This document shows, piece by piece, positions 34,055-46,286 of a DNA stretch of 64,000 bases. Under the pieces are notes generated by a model. The model saw only the letters and a list, made by a program, of their open reading frames with translations, was not told the origin of the DNA and searched no databases. Origin of the DNA: Lactarius indigo (Eukaryota > Basidiomycota > Agaricomycetes > Russulales > Russulaceae); assembly GCA_025766275.1 (NCBI GenBank), contig JAFKAC010000004.1:2046001-2110000 (forward strand). The letters are read 5' to 3'. How positions within the stretch are numbered: the stretch's first letter is position 1; every line of letters starts with the position of its first letter. The position numbers and the translations under genes are program-made.

Positions 34055-35334
34055 TTACACTGACACAACTTTCCATACCTTTGCCACACCATCATCGCCA
34101 ACAGTTGCTATTAAGTCCTCATATCCTTTTCTCGGACACCACGCAATAGAATTCACATCGTTGACGCCGTGGGCGTTTTCAAGACGTGCAATTAGTCCAG
34201 ACCTGGGAGGACTTTTATTTGTGGATTCCGGTGATTCCTGGGACCGTGTTGGTCAAACTAGCCACGTGCGTAGCGCGTTGCAGTTGGCTCACCTCGAACG
34301 CCCAAACGTTGATTCTACCGTCACCCCCTGTCGAGGCAAGCCAGCCGAGTGACTCACTGCCACTGTCTGTCTTCCCCGGCTTTCCGGCACCCCACGTCAC
34401 CGAGTAGACTGTACGGCCATGCTCCTCCAACACCAGTACACATTCCCATTCGTGTTCCGTGATACGCTTCCAGATCCGGACCGTACGGTCGTCTGATGCC
34501 GATGCGAGGTACCGACCGTTCGGTGCCCAGGTAAGGGACCATACGGTCGACGCGTGCCCTGTCAGTGTGGTAAAACAGAACCAATCCTCGCTGGGGTCGT
34601 CAATGTAGAGCTTGATCGTGTCGTCGTACGAAGCGGACGCTAAGATCTATGCTACGGGGACGGGCGTCAGCAGCTCGTTGCAGAGAGGGGGAACGATCGA
34701 CCTCCTCTCTCGGATGCCACGCCACGCATTTTACATCCTGGGTATGTTCCATGAGTACGCCCATGCATTCAAAGTCAGCGTCCGGTTGAGCTGGTGTTTG
34801 ATGAGTGATGACTGGTGCCCATAGTCTAGGGCGACACACCTTCCCATACCCATACAGTCTTGTCGCGACTGCAGCTTGCGAGGAACGTCCCAGTTGGGGA
34901 CCAAGCAACACTCTTACACTCGGTTTCGTGGCCCTCGAGGATAGTAACGCACTCCCAATCGCCGCCTACCGTTTCACCTGCGTCGTCCTGGTCCTCGCGT
35001 TGCCAGATCCCTATGTTTGCATCAAAAGATGCAGTGGCAAGCGTATGACCAGACGGCGACCACGCGATTCCACGCACAGTTTTGGTGTGACCGGTAGGGA
35101 TAGACGTGTGAAGAATAAAATTTGGCAAGGGATCCGGGGTATAAGCATAAAGGCGAACAGACTTATCCGCGGAGCAAGTCGCTAGCAGAGGCTTTGCCGG
35201 ATTCCAGGCGACATGCCAGGCGCGGTCATCGTGTCCTATATATTAACGTAGAATAGGAGCTGAATTGAAAGTCAGTGGATCTCACCAGAGAGGTCGGCCA
35301 CCGATACAACTTTGTAAGGGAGGTCGACATCCAT
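34055..35334 (-). CDS. CIA1: CIAO1/Cia1, cytosolic Fe-S assembly WD40 protein
   Basis: Scaffold of the cytosolic iron-sulfur targeting complex, a seven-bladed WD40 propeller that hands Fe-S clusters to DNA-metabolism enzymes. Exons start 35334-35286, 35235-34840, 34790-34702 and 34646-about 34300, then a last exon to 34055. Blades are seen as [110 protein letters not shown] and [14 protein letters not shown], with [15 protein letters not shown] at the end. The start [10 protein letters not shown] is completed across intron 1. The last intron is uncertain: the obvious donor GTGAGC at 34292 breaks frame, while GTTCGA at 34299 keeps it (342 residues). Divergent from SEH1. Confidence 0.9.
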
Positions 35335-35446
35335 CTTCCTGGTTACTGACGCTGGGAGGAGTTAAGTGTAATCGGCCCGGCTCGGACCGTGATTACTTGC
35401 AGAGGGTTGAACATCAAACGCACCTTGTCGTTTCTTTCGCTACGCT
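35335..35446. promoter_or_regulatory. Compact bidirectional promoter, CIAO1-SEH1
   Basis: Only 112 bp separate the two divergent start codons, so core promoters and both 5' leaders must be very short or overlap. No TATA box is apparent. Confidence 0.6.
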
Positions 35447-36969
35447 ATGCAAACCAGCTTAATACAAAACGCACACGGAGATCTCGTAACTGATGCTGCA
35501 TACGACTTTTACGGTGTCCGTCTCGCAACCTGCTCTCTAGACCACCGCATAAAGATCTGGCAGCTCGATGAGTCTGACGGCACGTGGACGGCCGTGGCAG
35601 ACTGGAAGGTGCGTGGTCGTTTCACAACCTGATGGGGGTTCGCGTGACAAGATGTGTCGTCAGGCTCACGGTGCAGCCGTAACGAAGCTGTCGTGGGCGC
35701 ATCCGGAATTTGGCTCTGTCCTTGCAAGCTCGTCATTCGACCGGACGGTGAAGGTCTGGGAAGAGATTCCGGCAGAAAACACCGACCAACCGCAGACGAA
35801 CGGAGCTTCCACGGCGGCCAGCGGTCCCGGAACGCGTTGGTTAGAGCGTGCGGTGCTAGCGGATGCGAAGGGTACCGTGCGCGCGGTAGAGTTTGCGCCC
35901 CACCAACTTGGGCTGAAGCTCGTGCGCACCCTCTGTCGTTCCCCGTCCTACGCCATACTCACCAATTTCCGACAGGCTACGATCGCTTCAGACAACCATT
36001 TACGCGTGTATGAATGTCCCGAAGTGCCCGTGCTCACGAATTGGACGCTGGCGCAAGAAGCAGATGTACCCGCGCTACCGTCAACGTCGACGTCGCGTCC
36101 CCATACCTATGCGGCCCCCACCCCTACTCAAGTTTCGGGAACTCCCGCCGCGGACGCATCGCTCGTTGCGAACGCGCTGCAGCAGCAACAGCAACAGCCC
36201 CCACTGCAGCGAGGTGCTGGCGGCCGCGAGGCGGATGGCGGCTGGTCGGTCTCTTGGTGTAAGGAGCAATACTGGGGCGAGGTGCTTGCGACCTGCAGCG
36301 GCGTGTCTGGCGTTGTGAAGGTTTTCGTTTTCACCTTTTTTCTTTTGTCACAAACGACTCAAGGCACTGCGGTAGATCATACAATTGTCCCCGTCGCGCC
36401 GTCCAATCACTCTTCTTTCGCTCGATCCCTCCCCGCCTGTAGACTCTGGACCAGTCTCTGAAGACGGAATAGCACCATATGCCGTAACTTCTGTTGCGTG
36501 GGCACCGTCGTGCGGACGTTCATATCACCTTGTCGCGACAGGTAGTCGTGACGGACATGTGCGCATCTGGAAACTGCGTCCCAGCTCGCTCGATGAGGAA
36601 CGTATAGAGAATTCGGACGACGCAAAGTGGACGGGGAGCGTCGTGGCGGATTTCGATCATCACAAGTGTGTGCATTTCCGCTTGTCAACGCTCTGTAATT
36701 TACGTGTTCGTGTTTTGCATGCAGGTCTTCGGTAGGCAGGGTTGAGTGGAACATCACAGGGTATATGCTTCTCGCTTATTCCTCAGAGCCCGCACTAAGA
36801 GTTAACTAGAACCATTTTGTCTTCTGCCGGAAATGATGGTCGTATACGCCTCTGGAAGGCAACGACTGGGAACATTTGGAGACCAGCGGGGCACATAACC
36901 GTTGAACAAGCTGAGGAGCAACTGAAAGAGGGTGATGTCGAAATGGATGATGGTAATCCTGCGGAATGA
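35447..36969 (+). CDS. SEH1: SEH1-like WD40 nucleoporin
   Basis: Component of the nuclear-pore Y complex and of the SEA/GATOR2 complex that controls TORC1. Six exons (35447-35608, 35664-35921, 35976-36320, 36376-36665, 36725-36760, 36810-36969) sum to 1251 nt, 416 residues. Starts [20 protein letters not shown]; then [123 protein letters not shown] and [13 protein letters not shown] Gln-run and Pro-rich loop in exon 3 is a usual fungal insertion. An open propeller of six blades is expected. A broken copy lies at 29985-30345. Confidence 0.93.
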
Positions 36970-37249
36970 AAACGTTCACCGTGCTGCCTTTCTCCCTTAA
37001 TCGCTTGGGGTGAAAGTGCTATCCCCGTGCAGGGCGCCGCATGTTTCCAAATTTCTCCTGTCACACCCACTTCTAGGTGCTAGGTTGCGAAATGGGCGTC
37101 TTGGCAAAGGTGTTTGCGCAGCTTGCAAAATTCGTGGAAAATTAACTGGAGGGAGTGCGGGCCGCTATTAGTACTGGATTCATTGACTTATCATCGGCTG
37201 GGGACGCTGTTGGGTAGATGATAGGAGGTAATGGACAATGTACTTTTGA

Positions 37250-37915
37250 TCAGCTTCCAGAACCCAGCTGTTGATTTTTTTGCCATGCCTCGATCCACTG
37301 TACGATGCGAGATACGTTCGATTCTAGATCCTCTGTGGATTCGCTCTGGAGAGGAATAACTATCTCCTCGGCGTATGCCTCGCGAGCTTCCTCTAGAACA
37401 ACGTTCATAATTTCTGCTTCATTGTTCTCCTGTATTTTTTTCAATGGGTAACCCCTGTAATGGGAAGTCAACTTTCGAGATCTGTAAAGGACCAGCGGGG
37501 ATGATGGCCCACCGATCTTCGAGACGGTCCCATAATTGCGTGTGGTTGCATTGCAGTACGACGACAAGGTCAACCCATCGCTCTGGAAAGGCATCGCAAG
37601 TATGCCAGTCAAGAATGAGTCCCCCAGCCACGACTAATGGTTCTAATTCGTCGACCACCTGATTATCGCATGTCACTCGAATTGTTGGGCGAGATGACCA
37701 TACTAGCGCACCTTGTCCTCGTCAACCACATAACTCTGCCATTCCTCGTCGAATCCGTCGTGCAACGCCTTCTCCTTTACGAGCTCACTGATATTGATGT
37801 GTTGTAGTGGGACGGGTGAATGCTCTGCGAGAAGCTGTGCGGTTGTCGTTTTGCCTGTTCCAGGAGTACCGGTGATTACGATGATGGGCGATGAACGATG
37901 GGCGGCTTCCTGCAT
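37250..37915 (-). CDS. FAP7: Adenylate kinase isoenzyme 6 (Fap7/hCINAP family)
   Basis: Nuclear adenylate kinase/ATPase that helps the cleavage of 20S pre-rRNA in small-subunit maturation. Three exons (37915-37712, 37658-37513, 37454-37250) sum to 555 nt, 184 residues, the normal family length. P-loop GTPGTGKTT at residues 16-24; NISELVKEKALHDGFDEEWQSYVVDEDK is the NMP-like segment; GGLILDWHTCDAFPERW carries the family D-W-H-x-C-D-x-F-P-E motif; LEDRGYPLKKIQENNEAEI and EEAREAYAEE complete the lid and C-terminal part. Convergent with SEH1. Confidence 0.94.
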
Positions 37916-38579
37916 TTTCTGAGGCGTCAGCGTGGTGGAGGCCTGGTCAGTGTCCGGGCAAATTGTTCAATAGCCCGAATCCTGCTTCCCTAAAGCGGGG
38001 TCGGTTTCTCGAAGGCGGCCCGAGAAACATCTGGTACTCTACTTAAAAAACACTCGGGCTCAAACCCAAGGGCTGTCGTGCAATCTTCACTTACTTTTTC
38101 CGCGTACTGCATGCCCTCGCGATACTCACCTTTGCCCTGGGCGATCGCGTGTTCTCTGACACCCCTGTCCTCATGCGTTGCGTAGAGCCCTCCGTCCTCC
38201 TTTTGGCTCGTGCTCACGCAGGGTCGGGATTCAGGAAACAAAGTGACTCTTCAAATCGGAACAACGTGATGGGCACACGTGTGGAAAACGAGGTCTCTAT
38301 CAACGTGCTGTGCTATACTACCTCGCGGAAGAGGGCTGGAACGAATCTCATGCTCGCCTCCGATTTCCATGGCACATCATCTGAGGAGGAACCAATGGTC
38401 CCCATTTTTTGTTCCACTTGCACTGCCGGCGCCGGCGTCTATCCTTATTTCTGGCCTCAAGAACTACTCTTCACGTCGTGTTGTCATGTGGTTCGGACTA
38501 GCCTCTTGATATATAATGTCCTGCTGTACGCTCCGAAAAAAAACGCAGCGCCCGTCCACCGTCACCTACACCTACTCCA
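37916..38579. promoter_or_regulatory. Intergenic region with chitinase 1 promoter
   Basis: Divergent spacer between AK6 and chitinase 1. A TATA box, TATATAA, lies at 38510-38516, about 64 nt before the chitinase start. No supported gene. Confidence 0.5.
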
Positions 38580-40210
38580 ATGATTCCCGTTTTTTATTCT
38601 CTTCTTCTCGCCCAGTTAATTTGGGCCGCTCCGACCTGTAGTCTGGTTACTCCATCCCTCTATGCTCCCTCTAACAGTTCGAATAGCACTTCGAGTAGCA
38701 CTTCGAACGTCGTGGCCGCATCGTGGTATGCCGGATGGCATAGCAGCGATTTCTCCCTGCAAGATGTCAGTTGGTCCAAATACAGCTCGGTCATTTACGC
38801 TTTCGCGTAAGCGTTGTACAGCAACTCACATGAGACACTGTGTTAACCCTTTGTCAGTGTCACAACGCCAGTTGCGAACATTATCGGTCTTGAAGATTCT
38901 GATAAAGCGTTGCTGCCTCAGTTCGTACAGACTGCCCATGCAAATGTTGGTTTCTCAATATTTCTCCCCTTTCGCAACTCACAATACCTCAGAACGTGCA
39001 CGCTCTCTTGTCTATTGGAGGTTGGACTGGCTCGCAGTACTTTTCTTCTGCCGTAGCTACCGATGCGAACCGGACGGCCTTCGCTCAAGCGGTCATGAAA
39101 CTCGTTTCGACGTACAACCTTGATGGGATCGAATTCGAGTGCGTTTACCTTGATCTGTTTCAATGTTCCGAGATCTGATTTTATCCACCTGTTCTGAAGC
39201 TGGGAGTACCCTAATAAGCAAGGAATTGGTTGCAACATTATATCTACCAATGATAGCGCCAATTTCCTCTCCTTCTTGCAAACACTTCGCAGCCAAGACG
39301 GTGCACAAGACTTGATCGTCTCGGCTGCAGTGTCCGTCAAACCATTTGTTGGCTCTGACGGTAACCCCATGACGGACGTCTCCGGGTTTGCGAAGGTCCT
39401 CAACTACATCGGTTCGCTATTCATCACCTTTCCCTTTGTGCCCGTTTGACCGGTAACACTGTACAGAGGTTATGAACTATGATGTTTGGGGCTCTTGGTC
39501 CAACAGCGTTGGACCCAACGCCCCATTGGACGACTCTTGTGCCCCTTCCAGTGATCAGGACGGCTCTGCTATTTCGGCCGTCAAGGCTTGGAGTACCGCC
39601 GGTTTCCCGGCCAACCAGATCATCTTAGGCGTCGCATCGTACGGACACTCTTTCCACGTAGGCAACGACAGCGCGGTCGATACTTCGGGCAATATCGCAC
39701 TATACGCCCCATTCGACAAGTCTCAGCAACCCGCGGGGGACAAATGGGACGGCACTGCGTCCGGCGTTGATGAGTGTGGGAATCCGAACGTTGTTGGTGG
39801 CATCTTCGACTTCTGGGGTTTGATCGATGGTGGGTTCCTCACGACCAACGGGACCGCCACCAGTAGCATCGACTATACTTTCGACAACTGCAGCCAGACG
39901 GTGTGTGCTCCACAAAAGCCCCAGAAACTGCTGATCAAACAACTGATGCCTCTTCAACTTAGCCTTTTGTGTACAATCCTGCGTCGCAGGTGATGGTGTC
40001 CTACGATGACGCCACCTCATTTGGTACGCCGCTGTTGTAAATTATCCTGTTAGGAGAGTAGTTACTAACCCGCCTTTCCTTTGGATAGCCGCCAAAGGTA
40101 AATATATCAGCGATGCGGGTCTCGCAGGCTTCGCAATGTGGGAGGCTGGCGGCGACTCGGACGATATCCTCCTCGACGCCATCAGCTCCGCAATCGGTAT
40201 CGGTTGCTAA
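38580..40210 (+). CDS. GH18 chitinase, copy 1
   Basis: Secreted family-18 glycoside hydrolase, cleaving chitin with retention via the substrate N-acetyl group. Signal peptide MIPVFYSLLLAQLIWAAPTC. About seven exons; the junctions keep AASWYAGWHSSDFSLQDVSW, VIYAFAVTTP, VHALLSIGGWTGSQYFSS and the active-site strand DGIEFDWEYP, whose Asp is assembled across an intron at about 39138. The catalytic Glu is present; the fourth position of DxxDxDxE is Glu instead of Asp. Later MNYDVWGSW (substrate-binding Met-Tyr-Asp), ILGVASYGHSF and AGFAMWEAGGDSDD. No carbohydrate-binding module. Likely role in wall remodelling or attack on other fungi. Tandem paralogue at 41845. Confidence 0.92.
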
Positions 40211-41844
40211 GAACTTCGATTTCTCGATTTGTTTAATTTATTTCCGACGTTACTTTTTATAATGTATGTATCATAGGTAGTGATTGTATTCCCGTCATCT
40301 TTTTCATTGAATACTATGTCACCATCGTCCGACGAGACCAACCTTCGATCCGCAACCCCAAAGTTTTCTGAAACGTTTGCTGTCGTCGGTGGTACAGAAA
40401 TTGCAACTACAATTGAACCCCGTACTTAATGCGTCCCGAGGATCCCGGATAGTAGGAATACCCTGGACTGAGTATCCCGAGGACACTGTGAGATAAGCCG
40501 CCAGAGGCCCCGAACTGCGGAACAAAGTGCCCTGACGACGTCGCGAGAACACCTTGGACAGAAGAACTATTGTGGCACACCCATCCCAGACAAATCACGG
40601 GCACAGAACCCAGTCGAACGTTATTCCAACGCCTAATGATTCAGAAACGAGGACAGCCTCGAAACTGTAGTAATGGGGAAGCACGCACAGTCGAAATTAT
40701 CATAATGCATAATTCGTTACAACTATTTTCAATTGCCAGTGATGGGCTCCTTGGTGATTTGATAACAGCTATGACACATTATGCGTTATGAGAATTTCGA
40801 CTGTGTTGACATCAAAGAAGAGGGTACACACCACAAGGCGAGATTAATCGAATTCTTCTGAGAGCGACCGGTACAGTAATACGTCATCCCAGAACCAAGT
40901 AGCAACAGGTGGTGCGTATATCTATACGATGCAGAATAGAAGAGCCGCAACGAACGGCCTGATCACGAGACTTGGGATCACTCAAGCGAGCTGAGACCGC
41001 TGGGTTCAAGTTTAACTTGAAGACAAGAGACAAATTTCAGCTCAGGATCATGCCAATCACTCTATCCTCCTGCTGGGATTCAAATGTCAAGCATCATAAC
41101 CTGTGATTGTTGGCGTGATTGTCAGTTGCTGGCCTGCGTTGAGAAGGAACATGGCTGGATAGATTACTTCGAGGGAAGCACAAGGGAAAGCACTGGTGCC
41201 GTAGTCGGCATTCTCCGACCAGTTGATACGCGGTCACAGGCAAGCGTACATCATTACGACTCAGACCAGTACAGTATCTATGACCACCAAATAATCACGG
41301 TGCAGGGCCCTGTGATACCCGGACGCTCAGGCTAAATCTGGCAAACTCCCGTCGTCGCAACCCACAAGCGAGGTGCAGGGCATTGCTGTACTTGGGATTC
41401 GGTGGCTCTTCGGCTCGGCACGAAGCTTCGGGCAAAGAAGTCGACTTGAGCAGCGGTCCCCATCATGACTCCACCGTGACTGCTTCATCATTTGTCCTAC
41501 AGTATAACTTTGTGACCGCGGCCGGGTGAGCTGATTCATTTCCGCGGTCGAGTGATATACGCTCCAAATATCTGCACGGTGCTGGCGCATCACTAACTCG
41601 TAGTCTCACAAGACCCGGTCAACGTCTCAATATATCCCGACTTCTTTGACACAATCTCGGACACAGGAGATCTCCGTTTTTCGTTGTCGGCTGTTGCTCC
41701 GCGTACTTTGTAGTTGGCTTTTAAAGTCCTGGTACCACCCTTAATTTCTCTTTACGCCACATGGAGACTTGTCTCTCGGTACATAAAGTCTAGTTGCGTG
41801 GCAAAACAAAGCATCACCGTTCCACCTCCCCTATACCCGCGGCA
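40211..41844. other. Intergenic region between chitinases
   Basis: 1.6 kb without a supported gene. The last part must hold the copy 2 promoter; TTTTAAAG at about 41719 and TACATAAA at 41780 are weak TATA-like candidates. Confidence 0.45.
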
Positions 41845-43462
41845 ATGTTCTCTCGTTTTGACTTTTTTCTGCTCGCCCAGCTGCTTTGGGCTGTTCCGAC
41901 CTGCAGTATGGTCACCCCAAGCTACCGTTCTCTCTCACACCGCTTGTCTACCGTGCCAAGCGGTCACTCGAACGCCGTGGCTGCAACGTGGTATGCTTCA
42001 TGGCATAGTAGCGAATTTACCTTGCAAGATGTTAGTTGGTCTAAATATTCCAACGTCATCTACGCCTTCGCGTGAGTGCTGTGAAAAACTTTATCTGAGA
42101 CACCTCATTTATCCTTCCACAGGGTGACAACCCCAGACGTCAACGTTATTGGTCTTTCAGATTCTGATAAAGAGTTGCTTCCCCAGTTTGTGCAGGTTGC
42201 CCATGAAAATGTATGTCATTCCGTATTCCTCCACCCCCATCCCTCACAATATCCTAGCACGTCAAACCTATCGTGTCTATCGGAGGTTGGACTGGCTCGC
42301 AGTACTTTTCTTCTGCTGTAGCCACCGATGCGAACCGGACGGCCTTCGCTCAAGCAGTCATAAACTTGGTTTCAAGGTACAATCTAGACGGGGTCGAATT
42401 CGAGTGCGTTTATCTTGATCTGTTTCAATGTTTCGAGATCTGATTTGTTTGAAGCTGGGAATTCCCTAATAAGCAAGGAATCGGTTGCAACACCATATCT
42501 ACCAATGATAGCGCCAATTTCCTCTCCTTCTTGCAAACACTTCGCAGCCAAGACGGTGCACAGGACTTGATCATCTCGGCTGCGGTGTCCATCGAACCAT
42601 TTGTTGGCCCTGACGGTAACCCCATGACGGACGTCTCCGAATTTGCGAAGGTTCTCAACTACATCGGTTCGCTATTCATCACTTCTAAATTTGTGTTCGT
42701 TGACCGGAGCACTGCGCAGAGCTTATGAACTATGATGTTTGGGGCTCTTGGTCCGATGGCGTTGGGCCCAACGCACCATTGGACGACTCTTGCGCCCCTG
42801 CCACCGAGCAGCAAGGCTCCGCTGTTTCTGCCGTCAAGGCTTGGAGTACCGCCGGTTTCCCAGCCAACCAGATTATCTTGGGTGTCGCATCGTACGGGCA
42901 CTCTTTCCATGTCAACCAAAGCAGTGCCCTCGATGCGTCGGGTAATATCGTACTGTACGCTCCGTTCGACAAATCTCAGCAACCCGCGGGGGACAAATGG
43001 GACGGCACTGCATCAGGCGTTGATGAGTGTGGGAATCCGAACGTTGTCGGTGGTATCTTCGACTTCTGGGGTTTAATCGATGCCGGATTCCTCAAGTGCG
43101 ATGGGACCGTCGCCAACGGCATCGAGTATACGTTTGATAATTGCAACAAGACGGTGCGTACCCTATGAAGCCCTGGCCGCAATCCATTGATTTGCTAACG
43201 GCTCTTTCCACTCAGCCTTACGTCTACAATTCCACTTCGCAGGTTATGGTGTCCTTTGATGATGCCGCCTCATTTGGTACGCCGCATTTTCAATTCTTAT
43301 TAGGAGGGTGACCGTTAATCCGCCCCTTTTGGGACAGCCGCCAAAGGCCAGTACATCAAAGACGCGGGCCTCGCCGGGTTTGCGTTGTGGCAGGCTGGCG
43401 GTGACTCGAGGGATATCCTACTTGATGCTATCAGCTCAGCAGTTGAGCAATCAGCCTACTAA
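41845..43462 (+). CDS. GH18 chitinase, copy 2
   Basis: Tandem paralogue of the previous chitinase with matching introns. Signal peptide MFSRFDFFLLAQLLWAVPTC, then AATWYASWHSSEFTLQDVSW, HVKPIVSIGGWTGSQYFSS, catalytic strand DGVEFDWEFP (intron in the same place), MNYDVWGSW, ILGVASYGHSFHV, GGIFDFWGLIDAGFL and AGFALWQAGGDSRD-like end, stop at 43462. The catalytic Glu is kept. Here WEYP is changed to WEFP next to the active site. Exon 2-3 and the downstream half are very close to copy 1, while the N-terminal spacer after the signal peptide differs more. Confidence 0.92.
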
Positions 43463-44439
43463 GACTTCGGATTTCTCCGTCCGTTTGATCAATGTTTCGC
43501 GTTTTAATTACTTATAGCCGAACATCGCACACTCCTTTTATTAAATGATGATTTGTTGCCACCAGTTGCATCTCTAATCAGCAATCTTCCTAAGGTCTGG
43601 TCGGCTTTGAACCAAATATGCTATTTTACCTTTGTTCACCCTAGAAAACAAAGTTTAATAGCTAATGAAGTAACAAACCCCATCCCTCAGATCTTAGACC
43701 CCACCAGGCTGTACCCCGAGGCACAGATCTTATTTTCTAGTAGGCATACTCCAGTACTGCCACTAACTTGAAACCCTGTTTCGAATCAGTCACCGGCCCG
43801 GGATATGGTAGGAACAAACTCCTATCCTCTCATATTATGGGAGGATAGTAAGAACCCCTTTCGCTTCCTGGCTTTCTCGCAGGGAACGCATGTACTTTCC
43901 AGGCCCGAAACCGGTCCAGACGCGTACGTACCATCCGAACCCGACTGAGGATGACACGCAACCTATCACAAAACTCTGGGCGTTTGACGCCAGGTGTCAA
44001 CTACTCCGCATTATTACTGACAAATAGGCACAACCGATTAGGAAGCATGATGGACACGAGCTTGATTGCCCGCAAACTTATTACTTAGTACACGCTTCTC
44101 AAATGTATCGTTCATGATACGGACCCCGGGATAAAAAAGGTTCAAAAAACAAAGGTAGGAAGGTGGCGCTCCTATCTGGGCTGGGACCCTAGTGGCCATG
44201 CGACGCCAGTGTCCTCTCTCCACTGGTGGTCTTGCGTTGATTTGTCCTTCATCATCTTGGCCGTCTGTCGTATTTCCTGCTCACTATCGCGTGTTACAGT
44301 AGGAAAGGCCTCTGAGCTCGATTCAATGCGAATTTGTCCGTGCGCCCGTGAAGAACAATGTGTATGCATGTCCTGTCCTGAGGACCTTCGACTGAGATCG
44401 CATCTAAATTAGTGCTTTCTCCTCTCTAAGAGGCGGGGG
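43463..44439. other. Intergenic region after chitinase 2
   Basis: No supported coding sequence. Contains the 3' region of chitinase 2 and about 800 bp of unassigned DNA before the chitinase relic. Confidence 0.45.
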
Positions 44440-44520
44440 ACTTTTCGTAGCTGCATTGTGGTACGCGTCATGGCACAACAACGATATGACCTCGCAAGCT
44501 CTCCTGCGACTGTTGTCACT
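44440..44520 (+). pseudogene. Relic of a third chitinase copy
   Basis: In one frame the DNA reads VAALWYASWHNNDMTSQAL, which aligns with VAATWYASWHSSEFTLQDV just after the signal peptide of copy 2, with roughly 40 of 57 bases identical. The homology then stops, and stop codons follow. No signal peptide or catalytic part is visible nearby, so only a short piece survived. Confidence 0.6.
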
Positions 44521-45242
44521 GCTTACCATGTGTCCGCACGTCAATGCTATGTTGTCTACTAGGGGCCCGCATTGCTTTTCCTCACATGTTGCTACCTAGG
44601 GCATTCTGTCATCTCAATATGGGACACCCGTGTAGGCTCGCCAAACATCTTGTTTGACATCATCAACGCATCAGCGCAACTCTGGGTGATACTTGCCCGG
44701 AATCGTTCGATAAATCGCTCACTAGTTTTGGTGTTTATCTTCCCTTCGCGATTGGTGCCAGCGGTGGAAAGCGACTTAGCAATGACAGAGCGAAGTACAT
44801 TGGGGGATATATCACTCGTGCCCTTCAACTGCGATAGGTCCTCTCTATTTGATTCCAGAAACGGCATTCCATACAGGTTACTGTACTCAAAGGAAAGACG
44901 AGAGGTGTGGCTTTGTTGGGTAGTGAGCGCTGGGAATAGTGGCCGGATAAAAATGGTTACCTTGCAGTGACGGACGTCGCCGCAAGTAGCTGACGCGGAC
45001 TTGGGATTGGCAAATCGGCCTATGTATGACTACATTGTAAGCCATGAACGTAGCTAGCCGACAAAAAAAAAATGGGGCCTATAGTAGTCACTGCTCTGGC
45101 CATCATATAGATAACATCAGACACGATACACAGGCCAAAGTGATCATGAAGTAGTAACGACAGTAAATTAAGAACAAAATTAACTAGTCAGGGATGAGGT
45201 TATCCGACTTGGACCACTGGCAATATTCGGTTTGAAGAATAG
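44521..45242. other. Intergenic region
   Basis: About 0.7 kb, AT-rich toward the right end (A-run at 45063-45072), before the SWC5 3' end. No supported gene. Confidence 0.45.
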
Positions 45243-46154
45243 TCACCCTCTACGTCTCTTGTGGTCTTTACTCGCCTCGAGCGCCTGATTTTTGCGATCG
45301 TCGACGCGCTGTAAAAACTCCACCCTTTCCAGATACCCGCCACCACGTCTATTTGCCTCAAGTTCAGCAGCCAGCTCTGGTTCACCAGGCACGTTGACGT
45401 GTGCGTTCCAGTCCAGCGTAGACTTTTCCAGCGTCGTGAGTCTTTTCCCCTTCCGTGAGTCTGCAGACGGGAGCTCGGCCAGCTGCACCTTCGGCTTGCG
45501 GCGGCCAGGTCTTCGGTTCAGTTGGGTTGTAGTAGCGGACGACGACGCTGTGGGCAACCCAGCCACAGGTGGGATGGACGCGCTCGGGCTATCATTATTG
45601 AACGTAGTCGCCTCTCTTACGGTCTCTGGGGGCTCCCAAAGTGGCCAATTCGTGGCATCTTTCGAGTCCTCAGGAACCTCCACTATCTCACTGTCAATGC
45701 GGCTCACAGAAATAAATCAGGAGAGTGGACGGGGCACAGGAACGCTCACACCACGTCCTCTCCCGCGAATCGATATCGCTTTTCGATTTTCACCACCCGC
45801 TTGGGTCCACTCTCCGCTGCTGTAGGCGTAGGCGCGCTGACTGATGCTTGGAATTTAGCCCATAGTGCCTGTCGTTCACTACGCTCGTTAGCAAAACATT
45901 TCATAGATAAAACTATGCCACACCTCTGGGCTTTGGCCAGTTCTTCTTGTGTTTGCGGCGGGCTTCCAAGTCCAACGCGGGGACGCTTCGCTTTACGCTC
46001 ATCCGAATTGTCAGAATCTGAGTCTGAGCGCGTGGCTGAATACTATACCCTAGAGCAACATTCGGGAGACAACCATACCGTGACCTTCACCTTCCGGAAC
46101 GTAGTCGAGGTCTTCAGAGTCAGACTCATGTTGAGCAGAGGTGGTAGCAGGCAT
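45243..46154 (-). CDS. SWC5: SWR1-complex protein 5 (BCNT/CFDP1 family)
   Basis: Subunit of the SWR1 chromatin remodeller that exchanges H2A for H2A.Z. Four exons (46154-46079, 46035-45924, 45878-45750, 45690-45243) sum to 765 nt, 254 residues. The acidic N-terminus (HESDSEDLDYVPEGEG, then RSDSDSDNSDE) is the H2A-H2B binding region of the family. A basic stretch RKAKRPRV follows, then ALWAKFQASVSAP. The C-terminal BCNT-C domain is clear: LTTLEKSTLDWNAHV, GEPELAAELEANRRGGGY and LERVEFLQRVDDRKNQAL. Acts in the nucleus. Confidence 0.93.
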
Positions 46155-46286
46155 GGCCGCAAGATGTTTACATAATATATGTTTATTGCACGGACAACCA
46201 CAAAACCACAAGCCAAGGCCCGACACTAACCGGACACAACTTGAACCGAGTACAAGAAGTAGTACATTGTTACTCGTGTCATACCA

